This document shows positions 42,470-53,839 of a stretch of 64,000 nt of DNA, piece after piece (position 1 is the stretch's first letter; every line of letters starts with the position of its first letter). The notes beneath the pieces are model-generated. The model was not told the DNA's origin. It did not search any database and saw only the letters and a program-made list of their open reading frames with translations. The DNA comes from Anniella stebbinsi (Eukaryota; Chordata; Lepidosauria; Squamata; Anniellidae). The stretch is taken from the NCBI GenBank assembly GCA_029215795.1, contig JARDYH010000004.1:30756001-30820000 (forward strand). Direction: 5' to 3'. The translations under genes and the position numbers were made by a program.

Positions 42470-43389
42470 TCATAGAAAAAAGCACTAATTTTTTCTTCAA
42501 TCTATCAAAGCTCCCAGTAGTTTAGCAAAAGAGACTTGGGTTTCCCAACCTCATCCCTTCAAACAGTCAAGGTACTGCTCCACAATAAGTTCCTATTTAA
42601 ATGGTGTTCTGCCCTCTACACCTTCACATACAAGCATGTCCTCATGCCTTTCACTTTTGCAACATTAACGTCTCCTTCTTTCCCTATACCTGGACATCTT
42701 TGAAATCCTTGACTCCTTTTTACCATGTCTGCATTTTCTCAACCATACAGAAATTAATTTATCATTTTCCAAAGAAAACCAAGGTAGAAAACCAACATCA
42801 AATTAAAACAAATTTAAAATAATAAAACCGACTTAACATCTAACATAGCACTAAACTCAAAACAATAAAAACAGCAGAACAAAATAGCAGAATCCCACAA
42901 ATCAATTTACTCAATCCCCAAAGACCTTCTGGGGGACCCCCCCCCCCCAATATTATGAATGAAGATCAATGAAGAGACCAAGTGGGTTTTCCTAGGATGG
43001 GCATTTTTATATCATAGATGCCCTAATGAGAAAGTCCCTGCCTCTTCTATCTGCCTACCAAACCTCAGGTGGTGGGCAACATGGAACACGATATCTGATG
43101 TTGATGTTACTTAAGCACAAGCAGAAATACATACGTATGGATGAAGTCTTTAAAGATTTAATATTCAAGGGATGATTTGACATGAATCATTCTGTTCAGT
43201 ATGGTTCATGGCAAGTTCCCTAACATCATCCAATGATTTTTATTATGAGCATGAGATTAAAAAAGAATCCACATGGGACTGTCTTAGGAAACATGGCCAT
43301 CTACAAAGGGGCAACCTTTAAAATGTTTGAGCAGTGACTCTGGCACTAGACAAAAGCTTTAGGACTAGCATCAGATGAGGAGAAGATTT
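42470..43389. other. Unassigned interval
   Basis: A-rich sequence at 42780-42910 could be a worn LINE tail; a poly-C run at 42940-42949. Nothing else. Confidence 0.4.
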
Positions 43390-43650
43390 TTGAGTTTGTT
43401 GTCATCAATTTTATTTATGTATATTTATGAATATCTTACTTTAAACAGAAATTTCTGAGTGATATACAAACAATGAAATACTGTATAAAACTTAGAAGAG
43501 ACAATAGCATGACAACAAGAAAGACAACATTACAATTCTGGGAAAGCTAGTTGGAACAAGTACGTTTTTCAGCAGGCATTGAAAATCCAGAAGGTTCAGT
43601 GCCTGATTAATTTATATTGGTAGGGTGTTCATACTGGTAGCATGGGTGCT
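43390..43650 (-). mobile_element. Possible LINE 3' end, minus strand
   Basis: ttttatttatgtatatttatg (tail complement), gaatatcttactttaaacag, then UTR-like sequence to gcctgattaatttatattgg. It resembles the layout of LINE ends at 1305 and 59371 but lacks the strong signature. Confidence 0.4.
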
Positions 43651-44040
43651 GTGATAGTTTAAACTGCAGTCAAAGTCCACTCATATCTGAGCTTGCAATG
43701 AGAGTCAATGAACAACAAACATGCATTTGAAAAATGCGTCCTTTTGAAAAAATAAGCTTTAATCAACGGGAGAAAATGTTGTTGTTTTTTAATGTGCACA
43801 GTTGATGTGTATTTTTCAGAAAATGCACATGAAAATATGCACAAATATTTGTGCATAAAGTAAAAAAAGAAATCCTCCAAAGCTTGAAATCTGATATAGG
43901 CACGAGTCGAAACAAGCTTTGAGGTGGAATTCGGAGAACTTCAATGATTCAAGTTTTTTTTTCCTGATTCACACATTTCTAATTGCATCTAACCGCATCT
44001 AAAACTGAAGTAATTTACAGTTGCTTAAGTTATATATCAT
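43651..44040. other. AT-rich interval, possibly a degenerate hAT-like element
   Basis: gaaaatgcacatgaaaatatgcac and tcgaaacaagctttgaggtggaattcgg are in the style of the AT-rich hAT-like family at 2360. No ends identified. Confidence 0.35.
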
Positions 44041-44102
44041 GCAATCCTATACAGATTTACACAAGTGAAACTCCCATTGAGTTCAATGGGGTGAACTCTC
44101 AG
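44041..44102. mobile_element. Short GCAATCCTATAC-type repeat
   Basis: gcaatcctatacagatttac, then actcccattgagttcaatgg. This common squamate repeat also appears at 49319-49389, at 48488-48525 (inverted piece) and at 22148-22202. Confidence 0.6.
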
Positions 44103-45384
44103 GGGGGTGGGTATGGAATTGCCGCCTTGGCAATAGTGTCCTTTTTACCCTAGAGAGGGCCAATAGAACCTTAGACATGTCTTCCTCCAGTCTGCATTCT
44201 ATATTATTTTAAAATCAAACCCTTGTTGAAGTCAATGTATCTCAGTAGTCTGCTTTCTATGAACGTGAAACAGGTGCCATGCTCAAAACGTGTAAGTGTG
44301 CCCTACCAGAATTCTCAGTCCCAATTTTCCATTCAATGGTTGTGTTCTCTTGGAATGAATGAACATGAGCCAGAGTATGAAACTATCCTACCGAAGAATT
44401 AAGACCACCCTGCTTCCCCCTTCATCTTATTTTTTGGGGGGAGTGGGGTTGCTTGATGATTGAATGAAGGAGGAGAGGGGGTGGGGTGAGGTCAATTACA
44501 AGCCAGCTGGGGATTCAGCAGGATTTTCCTTTGCCTTTTCATTTCCTGTCTTCTTCCACAGGAAGAGACAGGTGGCAGATGTTTGACTTCTGGCTTGCAT
44601 CAGAAATATTTGTATCTAGTTCAAAAACAAGTGGAGCCTGCAATGAAATGTTTCAGCCTAGAGTGCAGCTCTTCAGGATCCTAGTCATTCCATTTCATCC
44701 CCCTTCACCCAGTTTTCTGTCCCCCCCCCCCACCCAACAGATGGCCAGCATTCTGTGGTCTCTGGCTTGTTTGGAGGGGGGGGGGAATCTTCCCACCCGT
44801 AGGTATTTTAACCCTAAAGTATTTTTTGCAGGGGGTGTATTTCTGCAAACCTTGGGATTTTCCCCCAAGCCTGCTGATATCTCCATGTTGTGCATGGGCT
44901 GGGCTGTTTTGGCTACATAAGCAATAGCACTCAGAGCCTGAACATTGGAAATAGAGGAAATTATATTAGAATTTTCCACTAAAATGTATTCATTTTTTCT
45001 AGGCATCCACTGAAGATGGAATAACAACAAGAAGGAAATGAGGGAAGATAGAAGTGATGCCACCACGTTTCATGATTAGTCAGCTTGCTGGTGAAACTTT
45101 GCATAGTCATAATACTCATCTTTGTAGTGAGCCTGGATCTTGCTATTAAGTTCAGAATTGACCACAAGCTTCAGAGCATTTACAGTCTGCACATACTGGG
45201 ATCCTCAAGAGAAAGATCCCCCTGGAATGATCAGGTGCTGCTTCCCTTCTTGACCCCACTGCAACTCTGGCTCCATGAGGAGGAGAAGGACTTGGCAGGA
45301 CTATTACTCTCTCCGTTTCCTCTGTGATTGACAACAGATAGTGAGCAAATCTTACATAGAAAGGCTACACGAAAACAAATTGAG
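44103..45384. other. Unassigned interval
   Basis: G- and C-rich patches at 44440-44490, 44717-44732 and 44775-44788. The 144- and 123-codon frames overlapping them lack conserved motifs. No exon supported. Confidence 0.4.
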
Positions 45385-45605
45385 GAATTCACCCAGTGTA
45401 AGGCTGCCCATCATTAGAAGATACCTGAGGTCTTTTTCTGCAGAAGACTTCAGATTTAATCACTTCTATCAGCGGAAAGGATAGAAGATTGCATAGTCAG
45501 GCAAGATCCCTTTAGGAGCTTCTGCTAGTCATTGCAGACAATATCGGCTAGATGAACCAATGTGCTGACTCAAAATGTCACAGGTTTACACGTTTCTATG
45601 TTTAT
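45385..45605 (+). mobile_element. Diverged tRNA-type SINE or its 3' part
   Basis: gcttctgctagtcattgcag, caatatcggctagatgaacc and aatgtgctgactcaaaatg correspond, on plus, to the 3' part of the SINE seen inverted at 59830-60035. Confidence 0.5.
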
Positions 45606-46709
45606 ATGTGTGTGAAACAAAGGAGACAAAGAGGTGCTTGCTATGAGTCAGCATTATATTTGTATGATTTTTCACTACGGCATAGGTATCCTGGCCACAG
45701 TCTTTCCTGTAGGAGAGAAGCTGCTAAACCAGTCCAACCAGTCTTCTTGCCCAAAGGAACAAATTGATGTCTGTCCTGCATAATCTTGCAGAAAATGAAT
45801 CTCTAATCACGCACTATGCTCAGAAGATGGGCTTTCTGCTTTAAATTCTGAGAGCAGCTCTATTGCCCACTAAAACCACAATGCTCATTCTAGCAGTGCT
45901 GGGAAGATACATTGGCTCACGATTAATTTCCGAGCATAATTCCAATTCTGGGTGTGAATCTTACCAGCCTCCTGACCTACCAATTTCCACATATACCAAT
46001 TTCCAGAAGAGACCCTGCTGAGAGCATAGGCGTGGGTAGCACATTTCATTAGGGTGTGCACCCAGGGGTGTTTTTTTTTAAAGGCGGACATTTATTGAAT
46101 ACTCAAACATAAAGGACATTATTTTTATTCATTTATTAATGGAGGCACAGCCGTGCCTCCATTGTTAAGGGCCGTCAGTAAAAAACACATTCCCCCATGT
46201 TAAAGTGATAACTGGGGGGGGGGTCATTCTAACAGCCATAAAATTGAAAATGTTTCATCAACCTTTCTGAAATTTACAGGTGCCAGAAAGAAATGTTTGT
46301 TTTACATTACCTGAAAATTTCAAGAAGATTGGTGAAAGATTGAGGGAAGGAGAGCAGTTTAAGGTAGAAAAGGAATACAAACCTGTCTCCCTGCTTTTGT
46401 AAAATTTACTTCCGGGTTGCGACTTTTGTCTCACAATTTGCATAATTTCTGGAGCCTTATTAATTAATCCAGTGGTGGGGTCTTCTTCCTCCTTGACTGT
46501 AGTTGGTGGAAAGCTTTTCATTTTTTAAAAATTCCCTTGGGTTGACTTTTAAGGACTATTTTAACCTCTCATTCAAGTCAATGAGGCTGCCATCTTCCCT
46601 CATAGCGCGACACATGCTCAGTAGCAATGCTCTCCCCCCTCCCTCCTGCCTTAGAATGTGGGGTGGATGAGTGAAATGACCGCTGCCTCTAGCACAGACC
46701 TTTTGAGTG
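45606..46709. other. Unassigned interval
   Basis: Nothing recognised. A short inverted string, ggaggcacagccgtgcctcc, sits at 46140-46159. Confidence 0.4.
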
Positions 46710-46752
46710 AAGAAGAAGAAGAAGAAGAAGAAGAAGAAGAAGAAGAAGAAGA
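46710..46752 (+). repeat. (GAA)n microsatellite
   Basis: About fourteen GAA triplets; on minus this gives the poly-Phe run of a spurious 151-codon frame. Confidence 0.95.
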
Positions 46753-46847
46753 GTTTCTCTTTTCTCTTCTGGAACATGCATTCCTTTGGCTCTGAGAGTA
46801 TTTTGGGCCAGTTTGCTCTTTTGCTCCCTGGTGAAGCAGGGCATGGT

Positions 46848-47010
46848 TCCTCTGGATCCATGGTAACCTGATCTTCAGATGTCTCCTGGGAATAGGTGGC
46901 TATACCTTTCTTTCTATCCCCCACCCCCCCACCCCCATACACACACAGTGCTCCTTCCCTCTTTTTTAAGAGTTTGGTCCATACTGCTACAAAATTGAAA
47001 GCTTCAAACA
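46848..47010. repeat. Dispersed repeat R1, copy 2
   Basis: ttcctctggatccatggtaacctgatcttcagatgtctcc (46848-46887) through gttgaaagcttcaaac-type sequence, as at 5836-6008. Most differences are small gaps. Confidence 0.65.
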
Positions 47011-47229
47011 CTTCATTTAATTAGTTTGGGCCGGTGTTGAGTTTTAAGTACAACGTTGAAACCTTTCAAAGTGCTTCTGGGCCTACAATGTTGGTTTTGG
47101 CCTAGTCACCCTGTTTTTCTAATAAGGTTTAGTAACAGTTGAGCTGTCATTTATTCTGCATAGTGTACACACATGGATTTTCTTTCTAATCCTTGCAGTC
47201 TACACTGGCTCCCTCCTTGATGTGTTTTT

Positions 47230-47384
47230 GGATGCAGACAAACCCTTTTTTGTTCCAGCAGGCCTTTGGCAAATAATCTGGACCTCTGTCTATACCTTTG
47301 ACTTTTAAATTGTTATGTATTTAAAATGTTTTAAATGCTTTAATATTGAAAAGTATTTAATTATATTTTTAACTTTTGTATATT
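47230..47384 (+). mobile_element. LINE 3' UTR, part left of MITE copy 6
   Basis: gcctttggcaaataatctgg, cttttaaattgttatgtatt and related A/T sequence, continued at 47705 by ttttgtaaggctgccctgagg, a typical L2-like 3' UTR. Confidence 0.6.
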
Positions 47385-47704
47385 TAGGCTGACCATATGA
47401 AAAGGAGGACAGGGCACATGTAACTTTAACAGTTGTAGAGAAAAGGGAATTTCAGCCAGTGTCATTTGTATGCAATTAGTCCCTGGTGAAATTCCCTCTT
47501 CATCACAACAGTTAAAGTTGCAGGCACTATACTAGAGTGACCATATACAAAAGAAGGCAGGGCCCCTGCAACTTTAACTGGTGTGATGAAGAGGGAATTT
47601 CACCAGGAACTAATTGCATACAAATGACACTGGCTTAAATCCCCTTTTCTCTACAACTGTTAAAGTTACATGAGCCCTGTCCTCCTTTTCATATAGTCAG
47701 CCTA
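47385..47704. mobile_element. Palindromic hAT-like MITE, copy 6 (320 bp)
   Basis: Starts taggctgaccatatgaaaag, ends cttttcatatagtcagccta. Flanks share gtatatt on both sides (with a one-base offset), consistent with an 8-bp duplication. Both ends carry the GGCTGAC variant instead of GGGTGAC, so the two termini changed together. ggaactaattgcat subfamily. Confidence 0.9.
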
Positions 47705-47815
47705 GTATATTCCTATTTATAGGTTTTAGCTGTATATGTTTTAGTTTTGTAAGGCTGCCCTGAGGCCCAGCATTGGGCAAAAGGCAGGATACTACTACTA
47801 CTACTACTACTACTA
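47705..47815 (+). mobile_element. LINE 3' UTR, part right of MITE copy 6, with (TAC)n tail
   Basis: ttttgtaaggctgccctgag, gcccagcattgggcaaaagg and caggata, then (CTA)n at 47790-47815. Confidence 0.65.
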
Positions 47816-48558
47816 ACAGTAATGTTTCAGATTTCACTTCTGCATCTGATGTTCTTTTGCATTTACTTTTCTTTATAAACCATTCATATCTTAAGACTTC
47901 TTGTGTGGCATGTTTTCATTGGTTTAACAAGTTAAAAGGGGTATTCACTGTTTTCGTGCTTATGTTATAAAATCTATTTTCAACAGGCCTAGTAACTTCA
48001 AGAGTAACAGAGTTGGGGAAAATCCTCAATTTCTTTGCTATCAGAGGCACTGAGTAAGGGACCCCTAGAGATAATATATACTGACTCAAACCACAAAACA
48101 CTATTCCCCCTTCTGAAGAGATCTGGACCACAGCCTACTAAAGACAAACAAAGTAGCAGGCCATAATAACAGTTCTCATGTGGCCATTTGCCTTATGAGG
48201 CAGGTGCTCTGCGGGCTACCAAATGGAGGGACTAACAGGCCAGAAAGTTGCCTGGCTGGGTCTGCCAGAAATCCAGCCTCAACACTCCTGGAAGGTCCAT
48301 GTTCTATAGCACCTGCTGTCAGATGAACCTGAGGGAATCCCACCCTCCATCCCTGGGTTTAATTTACTGGCTTCCCCTGGCTGGACCTTGCAGGAAACTA
48401 TAGGGACAGACAGAGCAGGCATTCATAGCAAACATAGAATGCTGAGACTGGCAATTCTAAAAGCAAGTGTGTTGCTTTTCAAGAACCAAGGACATTCAAT
48501 GGGTCTTACTTTTGAGTAAATATCTAGGGATGGAAATGCAGCATGTGCAAGAACTGAG
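47816..48558. other. Unassigned interval
   Basis: 48488-48525 (attcaatgggtcttactttt) is a small piece of the GCAATCCTATAC repeat. Nothing else recognised. Confidence 0.4.
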
Positions 48559-48850
48559 TAGGGTGACCATATTTGGGAAACCAAAAAAGAGGACACCTAG
48601 TGGGGGGGGGCAGGAAAATGGCATCTTAAAGTCCCCAATTGGAGCGGAGGAGGGAAAAGCATGTCATTCTCACCCCATCCCACTGCTCCAATCAGGCCCT
48701 TTTCTATAATGCCTGGGAATGACAAGTTTTTCCCTTTTAAGGTCTTGATTGGAGCAGTGGGAGAGAATGACACACCTCCAGAAAGCATGTCATTCCCGCC
48801 TGCCACACTAATGGTGGCCTTAAAAGGGAAAGTGTGTAATTCTAGGTCAT
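48559..48850 (+). mobile_element. Left end of a TAGGGTGACCATATT element, copy 2
   Basis: tagggtgaccatatttggga then aaccaaaaaagaggacacc matches 3973. Inside, loose inverted segments around gattggagcagtgggagagaatgac and its complement (48650-48790). Right end not found. Confidence 0.5.
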
Positions 48851-48895
48851 TATAGACTATTGCATAAAATCCCCCTTGACACCGAGGATAGAATA

Positions 48896-48997
48896 GTGTT
48901 GAACTACAACTCCCATCACTGCAAGTCAGTATGTCCCATGGTCAGGAATGCTGGGACTTGTCATCTCAAACACCTGGAGGGCAGCAGGATGGGGAAT
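48896..48997. mobile_element. Palindromic MITE of the ACTACAACTCCCATCA type, copy 3
   Basis: gtgttgaactacaactccca, tcactgcaagtcagtatgtc and aggaatgctgggacttgtca; inverted relative at 50043-50145 shares the same gtcagtatgtccc inner part, so the two form a subfamily. Confidence 0.7.
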
Positions 48998-49318
48998 GCT
49001 GTTCCATACCCTTACCAAATACATGGTCTACCCAATACTTTTCTCTCACACACATCTCGCGTATAGCAGCACTCTTGATAATAAAAGGGGCACTATTCAT
49101 TACAGATCTAGAACCAGAGCATGTGCCGGGCACTTCCAACTTTTGGTCAATATCCTGCCTTTCAAAGAACCAATGTTTTTTTTCTTTAAATGTATTTATA
49201 AAAAATATACTGTTCACTCCCCACAATCCCTGCACAATACATCATCTCATCAAAGCAACAGTGGAGCAGAAGAGGTTTAGTTTGGCTGTCTTGAACACCT
49301 TTCAGATGAGATTAGTTT

Positions 49319-49445
49319 GCAATCCTATACCTCTTGAAAGGCCTAGTGAATTCAGTGGCACTGGCTTCTGAGAAGACATGTATAGGAGTCAACCTTCTCC
49401 AGCCTGGTGCTCTCCAGATGTGTTACACTGTAACTCCCACAATTC
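49319..49445. mobile_element. GCAATCCTATAC repeat followed by a MITE fragment
   Basis: gcaatcctatacctcttgaa to acatgtataggagt (49319-49389) has inverted ends. Then agcctggtgctctccagatgtgttacactgtaactcccac (49400-49440), the left arm of the ACTACAACTCCCA MITE. Confidence 0.55.
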
Positions 49446-49885
49446 ATACTTAATTTTAAAATAATACTTACACATGAAAGTATTAGGTGGTAGCTCTGCC
49501 TTTGATCTCACACTGCTGAACAAGTAAGAGAAATCCTTTATCTGATATTCAAGAAACAGACATCCTATGCCATGTGTTGAAAACTAATGTTGATGTCTGA
49601 AGGGCTATCTGGATTAGGTATTCAAGATTCATTCATTGTTGTTTCATTTGGTTTTGACAGTTTATTTAAAGTGATGCAGCTCTTTTGTAGTTCCTTGATT
49701 GATCACATATCTTAATGCTGGAAAGCATCATACTTTAGTACAGATGTGGGCAGAAAATAGATTTATCCTGATGATTTGGACATCAACTCGTGGCATTCCT
49801 GATAACTGCCCATGCTGATAGGGGCTTTTACAAGTTGAATTCCAAAACATCTGGAGATCTACATTCTACCTTCCCTTGTTCTTGA

Positions 49886-49940
49886 ACAACATTCCCCAAC
49901 CTGGTGCCTGTCAGATGTGTTGGGTTGCAACTCTCAACAT
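49886..49940. mobile_element. MITE fragment (ACTACAACTCCCATCA type)
   Basis: acattccccaacctggtgcctgtcagatgtgttgggttgcaactctc: left arm only. Confidence 0.55.
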
Positions 49941-49950
49941 AAGGAGATGC

Positions 49951-50233
49951 TCTAAGAAATGAGAAGTAGCCGGTCCTAAGTTGTTCATCATCATTTCCCA
50001 CAACCCCACAGTCACCTCTGCAGATCAAATTGCATATCTAGATTTTTGAGATGGCAAGTCCCAGCATTCCTGACCACGGGACATACTGACTTGCAATGAT
50101 GGAAGTTGTAGTCCAACACCTTTGGAGGGCACCAGGTTGGGGAAGGGCTGCTCTAACAAAAAAAGAGAAGTAGGTGGCCCTAAGTTGTTCATGATCAGTT
50201 TTCCACAACCCCACAATCACCTCTGCATATCAT
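49951..50233 (+). repeat. Local direct duplication around a MITE
   Basis: ctctaagaaatgagaagtag ... cacctctgcagatca (49951-50031) recurs as ctctaacaaaaaaagagaag ... cacctctgcatatca (50152-50230), about 200 bp apart in direct orientation with mostly point changes. The second copy has the full MITE at 50043-50150 in front of it. Confidence 0.7.
50043..50150. mobile_element. Palindromic MITE of the ACTACAACTCCCATCA type, copy 4
   Basis: gagatggcaagtcccagcat, gacatactgacttgcaatga, gttgtagtccaacacctttg, gcaccaggttggggaagggc. Inverted relative of 48896-48997. Confidence 0.75.
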
Positions 50234-52139
50234 ATTCTCCACCCTGTCCTCATGGTTTATCTGCTTTGGGAGAATGAGAATTTCACTTGCACTTTCTGCC
50301 TCCTTAGGGAGGATGTGGCATTAAGGCTTGGGAGCCTTAACTCCCAATTTCCCTGCTTTTTGGTGCTTGGTTGGAATCTGTAGAGCCTTAACATTGTTTT
50401 TGTAAACCGTAGGTTTTTTGTTTAATGAATTTATTAAACACTGTAGACACTGATGCCGTACTCTGTGTTTGGCTTGCCTGACCGCAGGATGGCCGTTGCA
50501 GGTGAGGCAAGCTCCTGAAGCCCCAGCATTGGTGGGGCTTTGTGATGACACTGCCCAGAGGAGGGGATTACAAGGTGATATTAGCATTTGAGGCCCCTCC
50601 TCCTGGCCTCTTTGAAGTGCGACTCCTGCTGTCAGGAGCAATAGTGCTCTCTCAGAGGCAGCGAATCTTCAGTGTGGTTGAGGGGAGGTGGAAGGCAGCC
50701 AGAGGGCTGTTCCCACTGCATCTGGATCCCTCTCTGGATTCCTACTCAATGGCTTCCTCAATTTAGCACTTATTGCTTGAGACATTAGGGTGTGCTTGGG
50801 CACACCTGGCACACCCCTTGTGCATGCCTGTGGCCCAGAGGGCTACCAGTGGTTAGATTGGCAGGGACAAGGGACTTGGCTTTCTTAGCATAAATGCACT
50901 AGAGGCCACAGATGGTATTTGCAACAAAATATTGCAGTCTGATGTGCTTTGGCTCATTATTCAGATCAGCTCTGCCTTCTTCTAGGACAGGGGTATAGAT
51001 ATATGACCCTCCTGTGGTTCCAATCTGGAACCCCAGAAGGCCAAGACCCCTTCCCCTGTCCTCTCCTTCATTCCCCCAACCTCTGATCATTTAGTGGTTT
51101 CCACCTTTGTGCAGTTCCCCCTTTCATCCACTCTATAAGGTTGAAATGCCTCTCCTACTGGCAGTAACAGCTTTAAGCTACAATATGCTGGTATTTTTTA
51201 AATATAATTTTGGCCTGCCCCTTTTGCCTTTGCTTTCTCCCCCCCCACTAGAATGCACCCCTCAAAAGCTTCTCTGAAACAGAATTTCATTTTAGGATAT
51301 TCCATTCCATCCCATGACTCCAGTTTTCCACCCCAGCTCCTAAACACTCAGTATCCTGTGCCCTTTGAGTGTGTTGAGTTCCCCACACCATACGGGTTAA
51401 GCTTATTTTTCCTAAATATTTTTTGTACTTGTGGAAACTTTAGATCACCTCCTGCCAGCTGATACCTTCCTCTTATGATTGGATCATGCCATTTGAGATT
51501 GAGGGTCATCAGAGCCACCACCACTGCTCCTCCCTCCCTGGGTTTCCTCCCCTTCCTTGCTGCTCAGGATTGAGACCTCCTTGCTGTCTTCCTCCTTCCC
51601 CCTCCCACCTGCTGACCCCACATGGCTTGCTGGGTCTTTCAAAAGTGAAAGTGCACTTGAGGACCAGGGTGGGGCAGAGTCATGACTATCTTCTTTTCAT
51701 GTCAGAGGCAGAGCAAGGGTGTTCTGGTGGACATTTGGCATACCACCCCTCCCCCTCCCCCGCCTGTGCGGATGGCGACCAATCAGGTGTCACCATCTGC
51801 CTGGCCACACCTCCCCTGCAACCCCAAAGCAGCGAGATATGGCAGATGTGCCATCCTTGCCTGGGTCTGGGGAAAAAATCTGAGTAAGTCCCTGATTTTT
51901 TTTACTTCAGAGCTTCAAGAGAAAGCCCTGGGATGGCTCCGTAGTAGCTTCTGTGTTGTATAATCGATGCAGCGCCACCATGGAGCCACCCTGGGGCTTT
52001 CCCTACAAAGAGACAGTCCTTTCATCAAGTCAATGATAGATGCCAAGTTTCAGGTAGTCAGCTCAACAGTTTCCCCCTGCCCTACTCTAAGCCATAGAAT
52101 ATTGATAATTACAATGGTGGAACCATGTTTTTCAACTCT
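50234..52139. other. Unassigned interval
   Basis: Balanced composition, several frames of 60 to 133 codons (for example plus 51486-51887), none with a recognisable domain or convincing exon limits. C-rich runs at 51239-51247 and 51745-51765. Confidence 0.4.
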
Positions 52140-52332
52140 CATTAACCTGAATGATCATTTCCTTCCATATATACCTGCCTGGACCCTAAGATTATCTTCA
52201 GAGGCCCTGTTTTAAACTTATGACTTTATGTTACGTTTTACTATACTATTGTATTCTATGTTTTTAAGCTTTGTTGTGTAAACCTCCCAAACAGTTTTGG
52301 CTAACTGGTGGTATAGAACTATAACAAACTTT
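52140..52332 (+). mobile_element. LINE 3' end with last ORF2 codons
   Basis: The frame reads LPYIPAWTLRLSSEALF before a stop, a pattern (YIP...LRSSSEALL) common at the end of LINE ORF2. Then the UTR with gttgtgtaaacctcccaaac and the end ctggtggtatagaact. Confidence 0.65.
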
Positions 52333-53519
52333 TCCATGGAGCCCACAGGGCTGGTTATGTCTTTGCCTTCTAGAAGTTACTTGCAACAGTTTTTTTTGTT
52401 ATTATTTCTGCAAGCAATTGAGATCAGAGGTGTATTTTATCTTTTAACTGACTTTTCTAATTGTTTCCATTATTATGTTGGTTCTTCTGTTACTTTGTTA
52501 GGTGTAACTTGTGTTCTTTATTTGAAATACTGTATTTTCTTTAAACTGATTTTCACTATTAAAATTGTGCAAGCTTCTCTGAAGACCCATTTGGACCATG
52601 TGACGGGGAGTATAAATGTCACGAATAAATAACTCCTTGGGATAAAATCTTTTCCAGTTAAAACTAATAGGGGTTTGTCATTGATGTTAACAGAAGCAGG
52701 ATTTCACATGTTCTATTCAGACATTTCTGGTGCTGGATGCAGTTCAGGGCCTGTTTCAGGTCCTTTTTATTCCAACATAGTGATGTATAAGAGTTTCAGG
52801 TCCTGAATACTATTAACCACAGATGTCCCCTGCACAGGCTCCATTCTGATGAATGGGAATTATTCAAGACTGTAAGTGCTTGTGTTTGTATCTGCTATAT
52901 CCACAGTGCCTGCAGCGACCTTAGATTGTGCTAATTTCTAATTAGCACAATCTAAGTATTAGCCATCATTTTTAGTTTGATTTATGCATTATTATGTCGA
53001 GGTGTCATTAATAATGGTAATAGTAATGGCATTGTCACTGATACCACGGGAATGAGTAATTTTCATTTTCAAAGGACTTTCCCCCCCCCCCCCCCTTAGT
53101 CATTTTGGTGAAGAAATCAGCCCCGAAATGGATGAGCAAAGAGAGATATCATTATCCACATTAATACTTAATGTCTGCATTCCAGAGCACTGTGAGCAAT
53201 GCCCAGGCTATATTCTTCTGCTATTGCCAGCAAATTAAAATCCAACAGAGGCATCGGTGGTGACAGGGAGGGCTTGATCCTCACCAGGTGGGCCACACTT
53301 TGCTTGGGGGCCTGCATGGTACTACTTATTTGAGGTCGTTTATAGAAAAACATCCTGAGAAATTAATGAGAAAGCTGCAACAACTATGGCAGTAATATAA
53401 GAATAACTGCCCAACAGATTGCCAATTGACATATTAATTAGTGATCATGATTTCATAACAGATGATGAATTATATTAGGAAGGAACCCAGCTGAAATTGC
53501 AGACTCAATAGGCTGGGAT
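52333..53519. other. Repeat-free interval with possible conserved non-coding sequence
   Basis: 52860-53515 has no repeat signature apart from a poly-C run at about 53081-53095, and has homeodomain-like TAATTA/ATTAAT words and a 37-bp hairpin at 52920-52956. It looks unlike its transposon-rich surroundings. Conservation could not be tested. Confidence 0.35.
52920..52956. repeat. Short hairpin
   Basis: cttagattgtgctaatt and aattagcacaatctaag are exact complements with three bases between. Confidence 0.9.
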
Positions 53520-53839
53520 TAGGGTGACCAGATATAATCCAGGTCAGGGCTCATGTAACTTTAACAGTTGTAGAGAAAAGGGAATTTCAACCAGTGTCAT
53601 TTGTATGCAATTAGTTCCTGGTGAAATTCCCTCTTCATCACAACAGTTAAAGTTGCAGGTACTATACTAGAGTGACCATATACAAAAGAAGGCAGGGCCC
53701 CTGCAACTTTAACTGTTGTGATGAAAAGGGAATTTCACAAGGAACTAATTGCATACAAATGACCCTGGCTGAAATTCCCTTTTCTCTACAACTGTTAAAG
53801 TTACATGAGCCCTGACCTGGATTTTATCTGGTCAGCCTA
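53520..53839. mobile_element. Palindromic hAT-like MITE, copy 7 (320 bp)
   Basis: Starts tagggtgaccagatataatc, ends gattttatctggtcagccta. A perfect 8-bp duplication gctgggat (53512-53519, 53840-53847). ggaactaattgcat subfamily; central tactagagtgaccatatac. Confidence 0.95.

Noticed and set aside
46556..47011. 151-codon minus-strand frame with poly-Phe
   Set aside because: Open only because of the (GAA)n microsatellite and repeat R1.
50321..50641. 106-codon minus-strand frame as a gene
   Set aside because: No recognised domain, ordinary composition, and no exon limits or neighbouring exons to support it.
51486..51887. 133-codon plus-strand frame as an exon
   Set aside because: Ser/Pro/Cys-rich translation of C-rich DNA with no domain and no paired splice sites that I could justify.
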